From Beta vulgaris subsp. vulgaris (taxonomy: Eukaryota > Streptophyta > Magnoliopsida > Caryophyllales > Amaranthaceae): DNA of 64,000 nt. Made by a program: the position numbers and the translations under genes. Positions within the stretch are counted from its first letter, which is position 1. Every line of letters starts with the position of its first letter. The notes beneath the pieces are model-generated. The model was not told where the DNA came from and searched no databases. It was given only the letters and a program-made list of their open reading frames with translations. The stretch is from assembly GCF_026745355.1 (NCBI RefSeq), contig NC_079206.1, forward strand, positions 8,035,531 through 8,099,530, given 5' to 3'. Of the stretch, positions 22,815-45,658 are shown one piece after another.

Positions 22815-25800
22815 TTATTGATTTATCATCTTCCAAGTCTTGTTGCATATGTCAAAGGCATCTTCCTGCAGTGGATCGAATTCGAACTTCTGCACTGCCT
22901 TCTTATCACGCTCCACAATATCTAGGATACAGATCAAGGTACAACGTAGTTTGCCAAAAAGAAATGTCATAAGGTTGCATAGTCTGAAATAGCATAAAGA
23001 GTTTGTCTTATAAGAGACCGCCTACTTTTAAATTAAAATTAGGCAATGGTGATCCCAATATTAAAAAGAGAATTACCCCAATAGTAACTAGGTTAATTTA
23101 TTTCGGTGACTAGTTTAATCCATTTTACTAGGTTACTTTTATATTAAAATTAGACGGTCTCTTTTAATAATTTTTGTAGCATAAATTAATTGAGGTATAG
23201 GCGTATAGCAATTACAAGCATAAACTGTAACCAAAATGTATTTGCAATAATAAAAAAAAAGGATACGTCCAGAGATTTTTGATTTACTCTCCAGATTTGG
23301 AATAGTCTTTGTGACAGATGCATAAAAAGAAAGTTTCCTCCTGCAATACCATAAGAATCTTCTTGTGTTAGGAATAGGTGTATATCAATTACAATCAAGC
23401 CATGGAAAACCAAAATAAGTTTAGTATGTTAGACTGGAAGATGTACAATATAAACAAAATCTTCAAGTACCAAATTTCATAGTATATCATGATCCGGATT
23501 AAGGACATTTTGGTGTGTCTAGTGTTCCAATTTTGTTTGGAGTAGGGTCTTACTGCCATAATCAAGAAGGACAAAAGGATATCTCTGAAGTCAACGAAGC
23601 TCTTGCCATATAAAACCATCAAATTGAATTCTTAAATCTAGATGCATATTGAAACTGACTACAATGTATTAGTACTCTCTGTGTTAGAAAAATATCCATT
23701 ACGATATTTTTCTGCCAGCGGTATAACAGGCCAATTATGGTAGCTGATCCCCCAAATCCTAGTATCCTAGAACGATATAGGAATCAATCTTTCACTCATT
23801 AAGAATTCAATCCTGTTTAGCCTTTATAACCCTGATTAGCAGTTCGTAATTACATCTCCTGTACTGCTAGTTTTCAATCGCTACTTGGAAAAGAAGATTA
23901 AGCAACGACTGAACTACGCAGCAAAGAAAACGCATGGACAAAAGCAATCAAACACAAAAGTAGAATTTATAAAAGAACCCAATATCAAAGCTGCAAAAGA
24001 TCTACAATGCGCGTTCATGTTCAGCTAATTTGTATGTTGATCACTAGAGAATTTTCTTCCAGCCTAATTTTTAGGCCTCACTAAAGAGTTGTCCTCTAAT
24101 CATAGAGATAACTTGATAATTTTCGCCACAAACTTTGTCATGCAAGCAAGTACTCAACACTCACTATCAAAGCATGCTTTAACAATAGTATATGTGAAGT
24201 AAGTTTTGTGAAGCTATGACAAACTTGCATCACATTTCTCCTGATACTTACTGTTCTTTCTCTTGTTCTTCTTCAAGTTTTTTCAGCCTCTGACTCTGTT
24301 CCTCTATTGAATACCGCTGATGATCTAGGTCATTAATCTTGTCAACGATTTCTGTGTTCATATGATGAATATCAATCAGTCCAAAGAACAGTACTAACAG
24401 ATGACCAGCACATGTAACTGAGATAACTGAATACTTATCTAAGATCCTCTCGAAGCAAACGCTCTTTTTTGAGTTCCTCCTTGAGCTCTTCCTGAAGGCG
24501 GTCTATTTCTTCACTGGAAACTACTTCAGATCGTGCCACTTCTATTTTATGCTTGCAATCATCTATCTTTTTCTGATAATCTAAGTAAGATGAGCATGTC
24601 CAGAATAAGTAACAACTTCTTCAAAGGCATCAAGGTGATCATATGCACGAAAAGTACAAAACTAAGACATACATATGGAGAATGTACACTGTTATATACA
24701 TATACACACGGAAACTGTTTCCTTTGCATGCTTTAAAGTAGTGACAGCATAAATATCCTTTCAGAAACAGAATGTCACAGACATCAATATAAAATAATAA
24801 TAATTTCACAGACAGCACGACGAATAATCAAATAAAGGTGAAAAAAGACTGATCGTATAGGTAATTTATCAGATCTCTTCAACAAGACTCTTCCCATTAG
24901 CCATATAAGCATAGTGCGGCACTGCCAATTAAGATGGGAGATTATAGGACAAAATCAAAGTTGTTGCATTGTCAACTACATCCTTCTTAGATATAATTTA
25001 ACTTTCAAGGGCTTAGAGTACCATATCCCTCAGAGCAAAAACATATTTTTCATGTCGAAACCTGCTAGCCCTATATACTAGAACTTCTCAGAAAATAAAA
25101 AAGATTACCTCCCTTGAGCTTTATGGCATTTTACAGATTACAGTTCTGACTTAATTTATCCAATAGTGTCATGAATAGTGATGCCAGTCCCAAAAACACT
25201 ATTAGATACAATTGATTGCCAGTTTGTCACTAGTCATGCAAAGTAACAATTAACATGCACAGGCATACATAATTGCAAACAAAAGAGGGAGTAATTGCTT
25301 TAAACTTTTTTAAAACAAAAAATCAATCACATACAGAAGAATGCAATTTTGAGAAGCAGAGAATGCTTAAAATATTGCACAGATATACTTGGAGATGTCA
25401 AGGGTTCCTGTTATGGTTTAGCTTTGTTTTCGCCACTCCCAAAAGAAAGTCATAATGATTTGTGCAACTCACAACCCATGGTTATTGCAACCCAAAGAGC
25501 TACGAAAATTAAAATTCAGATAAGCTTCCCACAGTGAGCCCAAATGTTTGCAAAATCTGTATATGGAACTACCAAAAATCAGCAAAGCTGTATTTGGTGG
25601 TCGCAACATAAATAAATAAACATTTAGATGAAGGAATTAGCCTATTAGGGCCAAGGAATCTCTAATGTGACGGGCCCAAAAGCTGCAGTCAACATATTAA
25701 TATCTCAAAATTGAATTTATGCTCTCTAGGATAAACACTATATTTTGTTCGTGTGACATAATTACAGAACAACCAAATGACACGAGAACATAACTCATCC

Positions 25801-27469
25801 AAAGCAAACAGGTTTTGTAGGTAACAGCTGTATATCTTGCTCTTACCTTATAGTTAGAAAATGAAGATTCAATTTCTTAGCGAGAAGCTTGGCATTATTA
25901 GTTTTGTTCCATTAATTACAGAAAAAAGTTGTTGGCAGTATATAAGTAGTTGGAGATGCATTATCATTTTCTTAGAGACAAAGTCATATATTCTGCATAC
26001 CTTATATCTATTACACTTAATGTTTCTTACAATCTTAGCCATCCTAAACTCAAACAATGTTACTAGGACTCGCCAATAGTGTCCGGGTAGCTAGAAGTCT
26101 CACATTTTTTAAAAAAAAAATTTTTTTGGGTACATGAGAAATGTTAGGGCACCCTTCTCTCACTGGACTAGAAGTCTCACATTTATTCACTAAATTATCC
26201 AAGATTTTTAATATGGATCATGGTCAAAGATCTATGTCCACTGAATGTGTCGCATGGATTGAGCACGGGACAAGCATATCCAAGAGTCAACAACCAGCCT
26301 TTCCAACATGTTTGGGAAGCCGTTCTGCCCGCCTCTTTGCACATGACATGATGTAGAGAATTCAGAAACACTTTGCTTCTACATCATTGTCACGTATTGA
26401 GAATCAAATAACAGTATAAAATCAAAATCAGATTATGCAAAAAGTTCATTGCTTCACAGACATTAGAAGGCTCAATCCACACTAATGCTCCCCTATGTGC
26501 TTAGGGACTTCAATTTGGCCTCGACAATTAAGATGCTCTGAACAACCACTATAAAAGTTAGAGCCCGTATGAAAATGAGATGCTTAAATTAGACCTCCAT
26601 ATCCTTTTCCAACACTAACCAGTAACCACCTTAAGGTATGCTTGCTTTGCAATAAGTTAGTGACCTGTGACTTATTAGGTTCAAATATTCGAATACATAA
26701 TCTTAAACACACTTAATAACTCAACCGAACACATGGGAAATGCCTGAGGTATAATATACAACATCTAGCACAAACAGCCATATTTTTATGACTACTTAAA
26801 CCCAACCATCAATCTAAGGAAAACAAAGCAAAGACTACATCTGAAATCCTAACCTAAACCCTCAAGAATTACAGGATTAAATTTAGGACGAGATAAACGG
26901 ACTAATAAGATAAATTGTTGCCACAATTCAGAAGATTAAATGCACCTAGTGCCCCAAATTTTATACATATTACATGCTACCCTACTCAACAAACAGCAAA
27001 TAACTAAGCAAAACACAAATTTTGCAATCTAATTATGCCAGCACCAATACATTCGCCATCTCGAACAAGAAAACTCAATTCGATTCCACTAATTACCAAA
27101 GAAAATTAAAACACTTGACCTTTAACATTCAATCATCAAATTGCTTTCAAAATATAAAGCTTAATCATCATATTGTACACCTAAAAGTCCTCTTCTTTGT
27201 TTGCACTTGATAAAATTTATCCAACAAACATGAATAAAACCCCCATAAACTTAAACACATATCAAAAACAAAGAAATCCAAGAAAAAGAACCTGAAATTG
27301 AGATCTGGGTAGTGTTGAAATCAGAATCAGAAAAAGATTGGATGGATTTAGATTGCTCAACACATTGAGTTAATACATCAAAAGTTCTATTATCTCTAAG
27401 AACTCCAACGAGGTCGTCGCAGTAAGAAAGTAGCTGCTTTATATCGATTTGTTGCGAATTTTCGCCCAT
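22815..27469 (-). CDS. SPC24: Kinetochore protein SPC24 (MUN-like)
   Basis: This is a subunit of the NDC80 complex that links kinetochores to microtubules. The plant orthologue is MERISTEM UNSTRUCTURED. Exons in transcript order are 27469-27292, 24580-24439, 24353-24252, 23340-23267 and 22921-22815, giving 200 residues, the family length. Residues 1-59 start MGENSQQIDIKQLLSYCDDL. Residues about 60-135 are Glu/Lys-rich coiled coil. The globular end holds KLSFYASVTKTIPNLE and KFEFDPLQEDAFDICN. Introns 1, 3 and 4 are GT-AG. Intron 2 fits only as ATAAGT...AC, which gives a gap-free match to the family at LR|EIVDKINDL. A weak E2F-like word (TTGGCGCC) lies about 165 bp upstream of the start, plausible for a cell-cycle gene. 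Confidence 0.9.
23012..23164. mobile_element. MITE with AAGAGACCG ends in SPC24 intron 4
   Basis: The left end AAGAGACCGCC..TTAAATTAAAATTAG mirrors the right end ATTAAAATTAGACGGTCTCTT. Inside is GTGACTAGTTTAATCCATTT. Relatives are at 41488-41624 and 54540-54945. Confidence 0.65.
24354..24438 (-). other. Putative U2-type AT-AC intron in SPC24
   Basis: The 5' exon ends CTTAG and the next bases are ATAAGTATTC. Reading on in frame meets TAA immediately. The 3' side reads GAACAC then AGAAATCG. Removing the 85 bases from AT to AC restores the frame and the family sequence. No GT donor in the right phase keeps the conserved coiled coil. ATAAGT (not ATATCCTT) is the class of AT-AC intron handled by the major spliceosome. 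An ACTGAT branch-point-like word lies about 25 bases before the end. Confidence 0.7.
24581..27291 (-). other. SPC24 intron 1
   Basis: This 2.7-kb intron with GT-AG borders has no supported coding sequence. An A/T homopolymer block at about 26108-26127 is flanked by two copies of a CTAGAAGTCTCACATTT word (about 26092 and 26169), suggesting a small decayed insertion. Confidence 0.6.
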
Positions 27470-27499
27470 TTTTGGGCACTGAGAAATTTCTAGGGTTTT

Positions 27500-29813
27500 C
27501 GATTGAAATTATTCGAGAAGAAGGAGAAAAACAAGAAAGAAAATTTGTACTAGTGAGAAATGACAAGGAAGAAAATTTGTGGAAAGCAAGAAAGAGTATG
27601 GAGTGATAAAGCTAAGTAATTTGAAAAATGGTAGTTGGCGCCTTCGTTGTCGTCGACTCAACCTCTTGTCAACGTATTCATGGAATCATGGGTTCACTTT
27701 TGCCCTTGTGGAGTCCTTTTCTTTTCGAATCCAAATCACGCCGAATTTATTTGAACTGAACTTATTTTGTTAGAATTTAAGAATACTTTCGAACTTATTA
27801 TTAGACATAACTATCAATACAACAAGAGCTTGTAAATAATTATTGGTTGTATAGAATATGTGTCATTTATTTCTTGCAGTGAGTAATTATAAATTATCAT
27901 TATTGGTGTTTTATGTCGAAATATAATTTATAGATGTATTTTAGGTTTCATGTTTTTCAACGATTTTCCTAATGGTAATAAGTGCATGAGACTTGCAAAC
28001 GACTAATAACCATTGTATTATCTTGTTCAGTGTTTGATGCCTTAAATTATGTTTGATGGCTAATAAGAGTTTGTTTGGAAGGGGGTAGTTTTAGCCATAA
28101 AAGGCGAAGAAGCTCATAAATTAAAAGTTATACGACTAATAACGTTAGTGCTAAAGTAATATGTGGTAACTACACCAAATATTTTAGAGTGACCACGAAC
28201 AGATTTGATCAATTTAACCTTCAACATACGAGGGATTTGGGAGGAGGATCCATGCTGTTGAAATACTAATGAGTATATTGAACATATGCATAAATATTGT
28301 CTGGTTCCATGCATGAATCAATGTAGCATGCATATCCCATTCTATAGAATTTCGAAGGCCCTAACCCCTAGTATATATATTCATAAATGAGAAGAGAAGA
28401 CTATCAGCAAACAAGAGCATTACAAGACTTCTCAAAGTACCGTTATTATCTTTTATATTGCTAGCCCAATGTTAGGACGGGTATCTCTAAAAAGTTAGAG
28501 GACATAGCTACTTTGGAGTCTACAACCCAATTATTAGATAAAAACATTTACATTGCATAATTCTATAACTTTTAGGTCAGAGTATGAACAAATGAACTAA
28601 GACTCCACCTGATTATCATAAAATGGACAACTCAATGCAAATCAATAATTTAATATTAACAAATTGACTCGAATATGAAGGCCATTACGAAGAATTTGCC
28701 AACGAAAACTTAAAATTTAGAGGCAATATCAAACTTCTGAAATCCACAAAAATCCCTTCATCTCAAATTACTCCTATATAGCAACTCCAATAGTCTTGTA
28801 GCTTTACTTGGTACATCAGTTTTTTAAGCCATAATGCTTTATAGCTACAACATATTATTCTTTGTATGGTCCACATGTCAATTAATATTTTCAATTTTAT
28901 TTTTTTTATTCAATCATAATGAGAAAGGGAACAAAAAAAATTGTGCTTTGTATTGTTGATGGAGATGCACTCATCAATCATACGAATTGTGAACATCACC
29001 TTTTTGTTTTTCAATTTCAAGTCATATTGTCTTTTTAAAGCAAAACAACTAGCTTGGTGGAGTGGGCCTTCCTCTTAAGCAGATACAAGCTCAATTACTT
29101 TGCTCTAATGGTTAAGCAACTTGCTTACTATTTTCAAATATTGCAAGCAGGTCCAAATTTACAACTACTGAAGTTGAGCAAACTAGGTGGTTGATTCTAC
29201 ATGAAAAAAGTTATTAATATATACCTCTTTTATCATACTATAGGCTCTAGAGGTGAAATAACTTTTTTTTAAAAAAATCAACCCCCTTCACCGTAAACCT
29301 AGTTTTCTCTCTAGTCACCCCCTCTTCTCCCTTACTCCTTTTCATCATGTAGGGGTTGTCATGGATGATTTTCATGCATGGTAAGTCCCTTTTCCTTTTA
29401 TTATTTTCCCTTTTTAGTTTATTTGATTGTTTTGTTAAATACACAAGTCTTTTTATGAGAGTTTCTCGACCCCCCTTTATGAGAACTCCAATCTCTATTG
29501 TGGAAATCTCTTTCTCCCCATGCGAGTTGTGAGTTTAGTTTATTTGTCTTAGGTATGAGAAACTGTTCTAATTGGTAGAAGTTCGAGACTATCAACATGA
29601 AGGTATTGTAAACTCGAATGCAGCCGATAAGACTCGATAAAAAATGCTCTTCCTGAAACCATATCAAAATGATAGAGACATTCTCATCAATAGATGCTTG
29701 ATTCAGCAATTACATGGGCCTGCTCTACATTGCTCGATCTGATTCATTGTAATTTCTCTAAAACAAATATAATTTAATATAATTTAATTATATCTTATTT
29801 TCTTTAATACTTA
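27500..29813. other. SPC24-TIC56 intergenic region, left part
   Basis: This begins with the SPC24 promoter on the minus strand. The rest is AT-rich with no supported gene. A repeat-like segment at about 28780-28975 starts AGCAACTCCAATAG and resembles the one at 19175-19505. A tRNA box-A-like stretch (CTCTAATGGTTAAGCAAC) is at about 29101-29118. Confidence 0.45.
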
Positions 29814-30109
29814 GTGCTCGTTTGGTTGAATGTAAGAAGTGCAAATTCCTTGGAATATCATCTTCCCATGTAATTGTATTTCCTATGAATTGCTAGATGT
29901 TGGTTTCGGTGATTCAAGGGAAATGAAAATTTCTATGGGAATTTCCACTAACCTAGGTCCCCTTAGGTAAGTAATTTCCTCCATTTTGTGGGAAGTAAAA
30001 CTTCCTAGGAATTTCTATTTCCCATGAATTTGTCAACCAAACAATACCAAAGGATTTCAATTCCTAGGATTTCTAACTTCCTATGTAATAATGTTAACCA
30101 AACAACCTC
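29814..30109. mobile_element. PIF/Harbinger-type MITE (296 bp)
   Basis: The left end GTGCTCGTTTGGTTGAATG and the inverted right end GAGGTTGTTTGGTTAACATT are flanked by TTA on both sides (29811-29813, 30110-30112), the target typical of this superfamily. The interior is rich in mirrored GGAAATTCC-like words. Confidence 0.7.
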
Positions 30110-30341
30110 TTATTGTAAATGCCGTTTGATCTTCCGTTCGTGTTTTTTTAATTTTTTAGAAAATGTAAAGACAAACAAAGCATAACAAAGATATCCATAT
30201 TGAACACAATACAGGGTTCAAGCTGCTTCCTACACTGCCCAGGGGGTAAGTGAGCCTGAGCCTATCTTCTCCCGTTAATTCTTCTTTCTCTCACCTGAAA
30301 CTCCATAGCTAAAACCTCAAAGCTCGAGAAATACACCAAAA

Positions 30342-40885
<10,544 letters not shown>

Positions 40886-41487
40886 GTCTCTTCACATCAT
40901 TTCATTCTTGTTTTTTCATGGCCACCTTTTTAATTCAAACTCTTTTTTTCGAGGATCTGATTTGACGTTTAATGCTTACTTAATCTGGGTTTTATTTTGC
41001 AGAATGTTATCAGATTATACTACTTGCTTACTAGTGAAGTTAAGTGAAAAGGATAGCAACCGTGTTTCGGGTTCTGCTGTTGATGGTGAATCTTGTTGTG
41101 TAGGAGATGGTTTGTTCATCAGATACCCTGTACGTAGTGTTGTAATTCATCTCTTTTCTCCTTGTATATCATATAGTATATTTCATCATTTTTGCTATTG
41201 ATATATCTGCTGCTATTCTTTTTACAGATTGCTTCACAATTTAAGTCATCTTTAACCTTTGTGTAGGTTGAGTTTTGTAATTACTTTGATACTTTTTAGA
41301 TAAACACCTGAATTACTTCGTTTTATGGCTTTGCTGGTCATATTATTAGAACTTTGGCTATTATATTCTCTTACTTTGTTCCAGATTACTTCCAACAAAA
41401 GGATAATTTCATGCAAGTGCTTTCTATTAAGATAGATATATAAATGTATGATGTTACTCCTACTGTAAGTTGATGAGTTTGTCTGAT
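40886..41487. other. TIC56 3' flank
   Basis: This is the probable TIC56 3' untranslated region and flank. The open frame running through it is not supported by composition or motif. Confidence 0.5.
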
Positions 41488-41624
41488 AAGAAACCGTCTT
41501 TTTTTTAATTAAAATTAGGTAATGGTAAGTCCAATATTAAAAAGAGGATTAGCGCAATAGTGACTAGTTTAATCCATTTAGTGATTAGGTCTACTTTTAT
41601 ATTAAAATTAAACCATCTCTTTTA
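41488..41624. mobile_element. MITE with AAGARACCG ends, downstream of TIC56
   Basis: It shares GAGTTTGTCT.ATAAGA at its left side, the AATTAAAATTAGGTAATGGT stretch and GTGACTAGTTTAATCCATTT with the copy at 23012-23164. The right end is CCATCTCTTTTAATAATTTTT. Confidence 0.6.
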
Positions 41625-41967
41625 ATAATTTTTTGTTGTGAATTTGATTATTTGATACTCTCTTTGTTTTCTCATTTGTAATATTTTGATTTTCACCAAC
41701 TTATTACTTTCGCGCATCCTTTGTTTTGTATTTTCATTATGAAAAGTAGTTCTACCTAGAAAGGTTTATAAGCCTTCCTATCAGAAAAATGAAGGTTTAT
41801 AAGCCAATCTATTTGTAAATTCAGCTCGTGAGAAGTTCAGAGGAAGATGAAGTGGTAAACCCCTTAGAATTAGTAAATTATTTCCTTCGAATTTTAGAAT
41901 AGATGTATCATATTGGCTTTTTATCCTATTAGTTTTATATGTACGATATGCGTATGAAAGCATATAA

Positions 41968-42139
41968 TCTATACTAATATATTAAAAGGCGTGGGTAAAC
42001 GAGGAACGATGCCACGTGGCGCTCTCCCTAGGGAACTAAAGTTTTAACCACTAGACCAATTTGTATTTATTGTTATCATATCTAAGTACAATATTAATAA
42101 ATGAAAAATTTTCTTACTCGGGGCATAGCCCGGGCCTAA
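41968..42139 (+). mobile_element. Miniature Helitron (172 bp)
   Basis: It starts TCTATACTAATATATTAAAA, the 5' end seen in many plant Helitrons, preceded by A. It ends with a GGGC-ATA-GCCC hairpin close to CTAA followed by T. There is no target duplication, as expected. A CCACGTGGCG word lies inside. It is far too short to encode anything. Confidence 0.6.
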
Positions 42140-42557
42140 TAAGTAGTTTTTCTTTTATATATAGGAGTAATAGAGATAGAGATACAATTATCTTCTTTTT
42201 TTTTTTCAAATTGAAGCACGTAGTTAAGCTTTTTTTTTTTTTTTTTTTTTTTTGGTGTCTCCCATGTGTTGCCTTATATAATAAAGATTTGAATACTAAT
42301 TTAAATCAATTTTTTTGGTAAGGAGGAGGACCATGTTTAGATTTTAACTTATACGGTGCTTTGGCTTAGCATTTGCTGGTCAAACACTTGATAGCAGGGG
42401 AAAGTCGAAAAGGTAAGAAGAATCCCTACTTCCAAGTACCGTAATATACCATATCCAATTACTAATATGTAAAGATAATTCGATAAATGTATAGTTTCAA
42501 AGTACATATATTTTTGTAATCTTCAATAATATATAGTAAAAATATTACTAGTAACTA

Positions 42558-42718
42558 AGGGCATGTTCTCTTCGGCATAAAACATCTGAACTGAACTGAA
42601 TTGAACTGAACTGAAATGAATAGTGATATGTGAGAATAAAAGTATTGTCAAGAGCTGAACTGATCTGAACTGAATCGAACTGAACTGAATTGAAAATAAG
42701 CTGAGGAGAACAGACCCT
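42558..42718. mobile_element. Short member of the foldback family (161 bp)
   Basis: The left end AGGGCATGTTCTCTTCGGCA and the inverted right end AGGGTCTGTTCTCCTCAGC enclose (CTGAACTGAA)-like repeats on both sides of a short unique centre. It is related to 48051-49254. Confidence 0.7.
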
Positions 42719-43054
42719 AAATTAACAAGTTATTAGCGGGGTCCCTATCGGGAACTTCTTGATAAGAAGAATTTCTTTTAGGCGGCCTCGCATAGGGTCA
42801 CTTATCTAAAGGCTCAATAAGTCCTCATTCCCTTTCTAATATTGAAATTTTGCTTCGATTAAGATTTGAACATTGGTCTCCCATATGGGAAAATGAAAAT
42901 ATGAAGTGGTATAATTTGATCTTAGGGTCCTTAGTATAGGTTAACACGTATGTCTGATTAATATGATGTATTTGATAAGAAATACGAGATAAAATAATAA
43001 ATTAGAATCTTTCAAGTTACCAAGTGGAGTTAGTTGTATCACTTGTATAAGAAT

Positions 43055-43120
43055 GAGGGATAGTCTAGTAGTTAGAATTTTTCTCCCGTTTACAAGAGAT
43101 CCTGAGATCGATTTTCACCT
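43055..43120 (+). repeat. tRNA-derived SINE head
   Basis: GAGGGATAGTCTAGTAGTTA (box A-like) is followed about 35 bases later by GATCCTGAGATCGATTTTC (box B-like). The acceptor stem does not close, so this is a SINE remnant rather than a tRNA gene. The 3' limit is unclear. Confidence 0.55.
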
Positions 43121-43295
43121 TTAACAATCTGGAATTCTCTTTGTTTCTCCTAAGTTGTCCAGATTGTATTATATCCATTTATATTGTTGTAAGGAATATC
43201 TTTGGACTCGGGAAACAGAAAAGCGAAAACAGTTGCTGTGAAAATAATAAAGATTATAAACCGACCATTTGGGAGGATGGGAGAGATAAATGGCA

Positions 43296-43356
43296 CCACG
43301 TGGAGTGTTTTAAATGGTCTTACAAGCTAAACAGACAACACCTTCGATACACGTGT
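43296..43356. promoter_or_regulatory. Two G-box/ABRE-like motifs
   Basis: CCACGTGG (43296-43303) and ACACGTGT (43349-43356) lie about 440 and 390 bp upstream of the start of the gene at 43742. Such ACGT-core palindromes bind bZIP factors and could give abscisic-acid or light control. Function is inferred from the motif alone. Confidence 0.4.
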
Positions 43357-43669
43357 CTTTAAGTACTTTTTTATTTTTTTACTTTTCCTTTTTCATTTCA
43401 GGAAAAAAATAATCTATTATTTCATCCGTTTCTATTTAGTTGTGATATTTTTATCTATTTTAGAAAATTTCAATTCAGTTGCGACGCTTTCATTTTGGAT
43501 AATAACTTTTCCTTATCTTTCATTTTTTTCTCTATTTCTCTTTTCTTCAAAAATTGTCAAAAAAATCCGTGATTTTAAAAGTATCATAACTAAATCGAAA
43601 CTGAAGAAATATAACAATCGTGGGATAACTTATCCTTAATCGGTTAAACCCAAACTTCTTTTTTTCGCG

Positions 43670-43678
43670 TATAAATAG
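43670..43678 (+). promoter_or_regulatory. TATA box
   Basis: TATAAATAG lies 72 bp upstream of the ATG at 43742. A GATAACTTATC palindrome (I-box-like) is about 45 bp further upstream. Confidence 0.6.
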
Positions 43679-43741
43679 AGATATTGTTGTTATCCTCTTT
43701 TCATACTTTACCAAAACTTAGAAAGAATTGAAGAAATAAAA

Positions 43742-45658
43742 ATGGAAGATATCAAAGTTTCAAGAATTGAAGTGAGAGAAAGAGAAGAAGGTGAAAACTA
43801 TGAAGATGAGAGAGAAAGGGAGAAGAGGCAAAAAGTTAGTGAAGGAGTTGCAAATAATAATGGTGGGGGTTTATGTTATAATCTCCTTTCTAAATTAGCT
43901 TCACCTAGGACTCCTAAAAGTAGTACTAGTACTACTAATCATAATGATAATAATCATGTTTTTGATGAGGTTAATATTAATCCTTTTGATCATCAAGATG
44001 ATAGTTTTCAAGGTTCCATTTCCATCGATGGCGGCGGCACTGATGGTGGTGGTGGCGGAGGCGGTGGCGGAGGTGGTGGAGTGATTAATGATTTCATATC
44101 GAATTTCTTCAGTAGAAGTAGTGAGAGTGAAGATGTGAAGAATAATAATAATAGTGGAGAGGATGTGAAATGTAGAAATGAGGTGATTAATAAGTCTAAC
44201 AAGGTTGATCAAGAAAGTGGTAATGAAAATGGTGGGAGTGAACATAATGGTGGTGGTGGTGGAAGTATCATCTCTAGTCTTGTCCCAGGTATATTTCTGA
44301 TTTATATTCTCTTTGTATTTCATTTTCTGATAGTAATTATAATAATCGATACACTTCTCTTAAAAAGCTCTTTAAGTGAAAAAAAAATTGTCACTTGTTG
44401 AAGCATGGAGGTTAGTGATTTATTGTAAGATTTGTGTGACTATGATTTAGGAGTACTGTCTATATGAAGTATTTGAGGGGTCAACTTTTGCTTTTTTTTG
44501 TAGGCATGAGCTTTAATTACTTAATATATTTTATATGCATTTTTATTACAAGTTTCTCTCATCTTAGCATGGCTTTCAAATTCTTTAAGTTGTATATATT
44601 TTTTTGGTTCGGTTTGAAATGAAATGTATGCTTTTTCATGTAGCATGTTCATGTCTGCTTTTTCACATAATTCAACGTGCTTTTTTAATAATTAATATTT
44701 TTAGCTATGTATACGTAAAAAAATATAAAAAAGTTATAATTTGATAGTATGCATCGAGAGAAATCCAATAAGATCTTACTTGACTATTTTTTTATATAAT
44801 GGTGATAAATTAGCTTTAAAATTGATCAATAAATAGTGTCATTTCACTTAATGTTTCGTTTAAAACAGAACAGATGAAGTATATTATCTTTATAGCTCCG
44901 GAATATATAAATGGTTTGGTAACAAAAATGTTTAGCGGGGTACCTTAATTTTCAAATATTTTCGAGTTTAGTAAGCACGGAAACTGCTAAGGTTTCAAGA
45001 AACGAAGCTCTTCCATAACAAGAATTAAAAAGATCTCATGTCATATAGATTCTCCTGCTTCTTATGAATCAAAGGAAAATGTCAAAGATGTCTTGGCCTA
45101 GTGGTTAAGATTGATGTGCTATAAGCAATAGGTCACAGCTTTAAATCCTCCTTCCCTTTCTTTGTACTTTATACTGCATTCGTGGATTTATAAATGAAAA
45201 TATTTTCAAAACAAGTAAACCTTAGGTACCAGCTATCTCCGAGCTTTATTAGCACGAAAACAGCTTTTTTTTATATATTGAAAACGGGAACATTAGGAGA
45301 CCTCATGTTCCAGCTTTTATGTGTTTAAGGTTTTTAGTACTTTTTTCACTTAAAATGAATTCGACATTTCGATGAAGTTTTTAATTCTTAACATTTTATT
45401 TCTATCATTTGCATAGCCTAGATTTATAACGTATATTTTGCTTTGTAATTTATACTCGTCCTGTTTTAAACTAATACTCGTCATACCGTCTAATACAAGA
45501 ATTTGTGTAAGTTATAAATGGCCGTTTACGCATTAGTAATTGTTGTAATTGTTAAAATTGATGACTAACAATAGAAATGGTTTTGTTTTTGGGCAGAAAT
45601 GGTGGCTCCTGAAGCTGATGAGGCTTCTATCCTGATTCACTCTGTGGTTCATGACTAG
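43742..45658 (+). CDS. Unrecognised plant protein, Gly/Asn/Ser-rich, two exons
   Basis: Exon 1 is 43742-44288 and exon 2 is 45597-45658, with a GT-AG phase-1 junction, giving 202 residues. The N-terminus (about 1-38) is highly charged (EVREREEGENYEDERERE). GGGLCYNLLSKLASPRTPKS follows, a possible phosphorylation site context. The middle has acidic/Asn tracts and a run of Gly (about residues 97-112) coded by a GGT/GGC repeat. Then come VINDFISNFFSRSSESE, an Asn-rich linker and SIISSLVPEMVAPEADEASI to the end. There are no membrane segments or catalytic motifs. The hydrophobic FISNFF and IISSLVP patches and the conserved-looking short last exon suggest a real gene. A TATA box sits at the right distance. 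I cannot name the family. Confidence 0.72.
45088..45160 (+). repeat. tRNA-derived SINE head
   Basis: GATGTCTTGGCCTAGTGGTT (box A-like) is followed by GGTCACAGCTTTAAATCC (box B-like) at normal spacing, then a T/C-rich tail. It lies in intron 1 of the gene at 43742. It is not a foldable tRNA. Confidence 0.55.

Noticed and set aside
43901..44323. Thr/Ile-rich minus-strand frames opposite the 43742 gene
   Set aside because: They are shadows of the Gly/Asn/Asp repeats coded on the plus strand.
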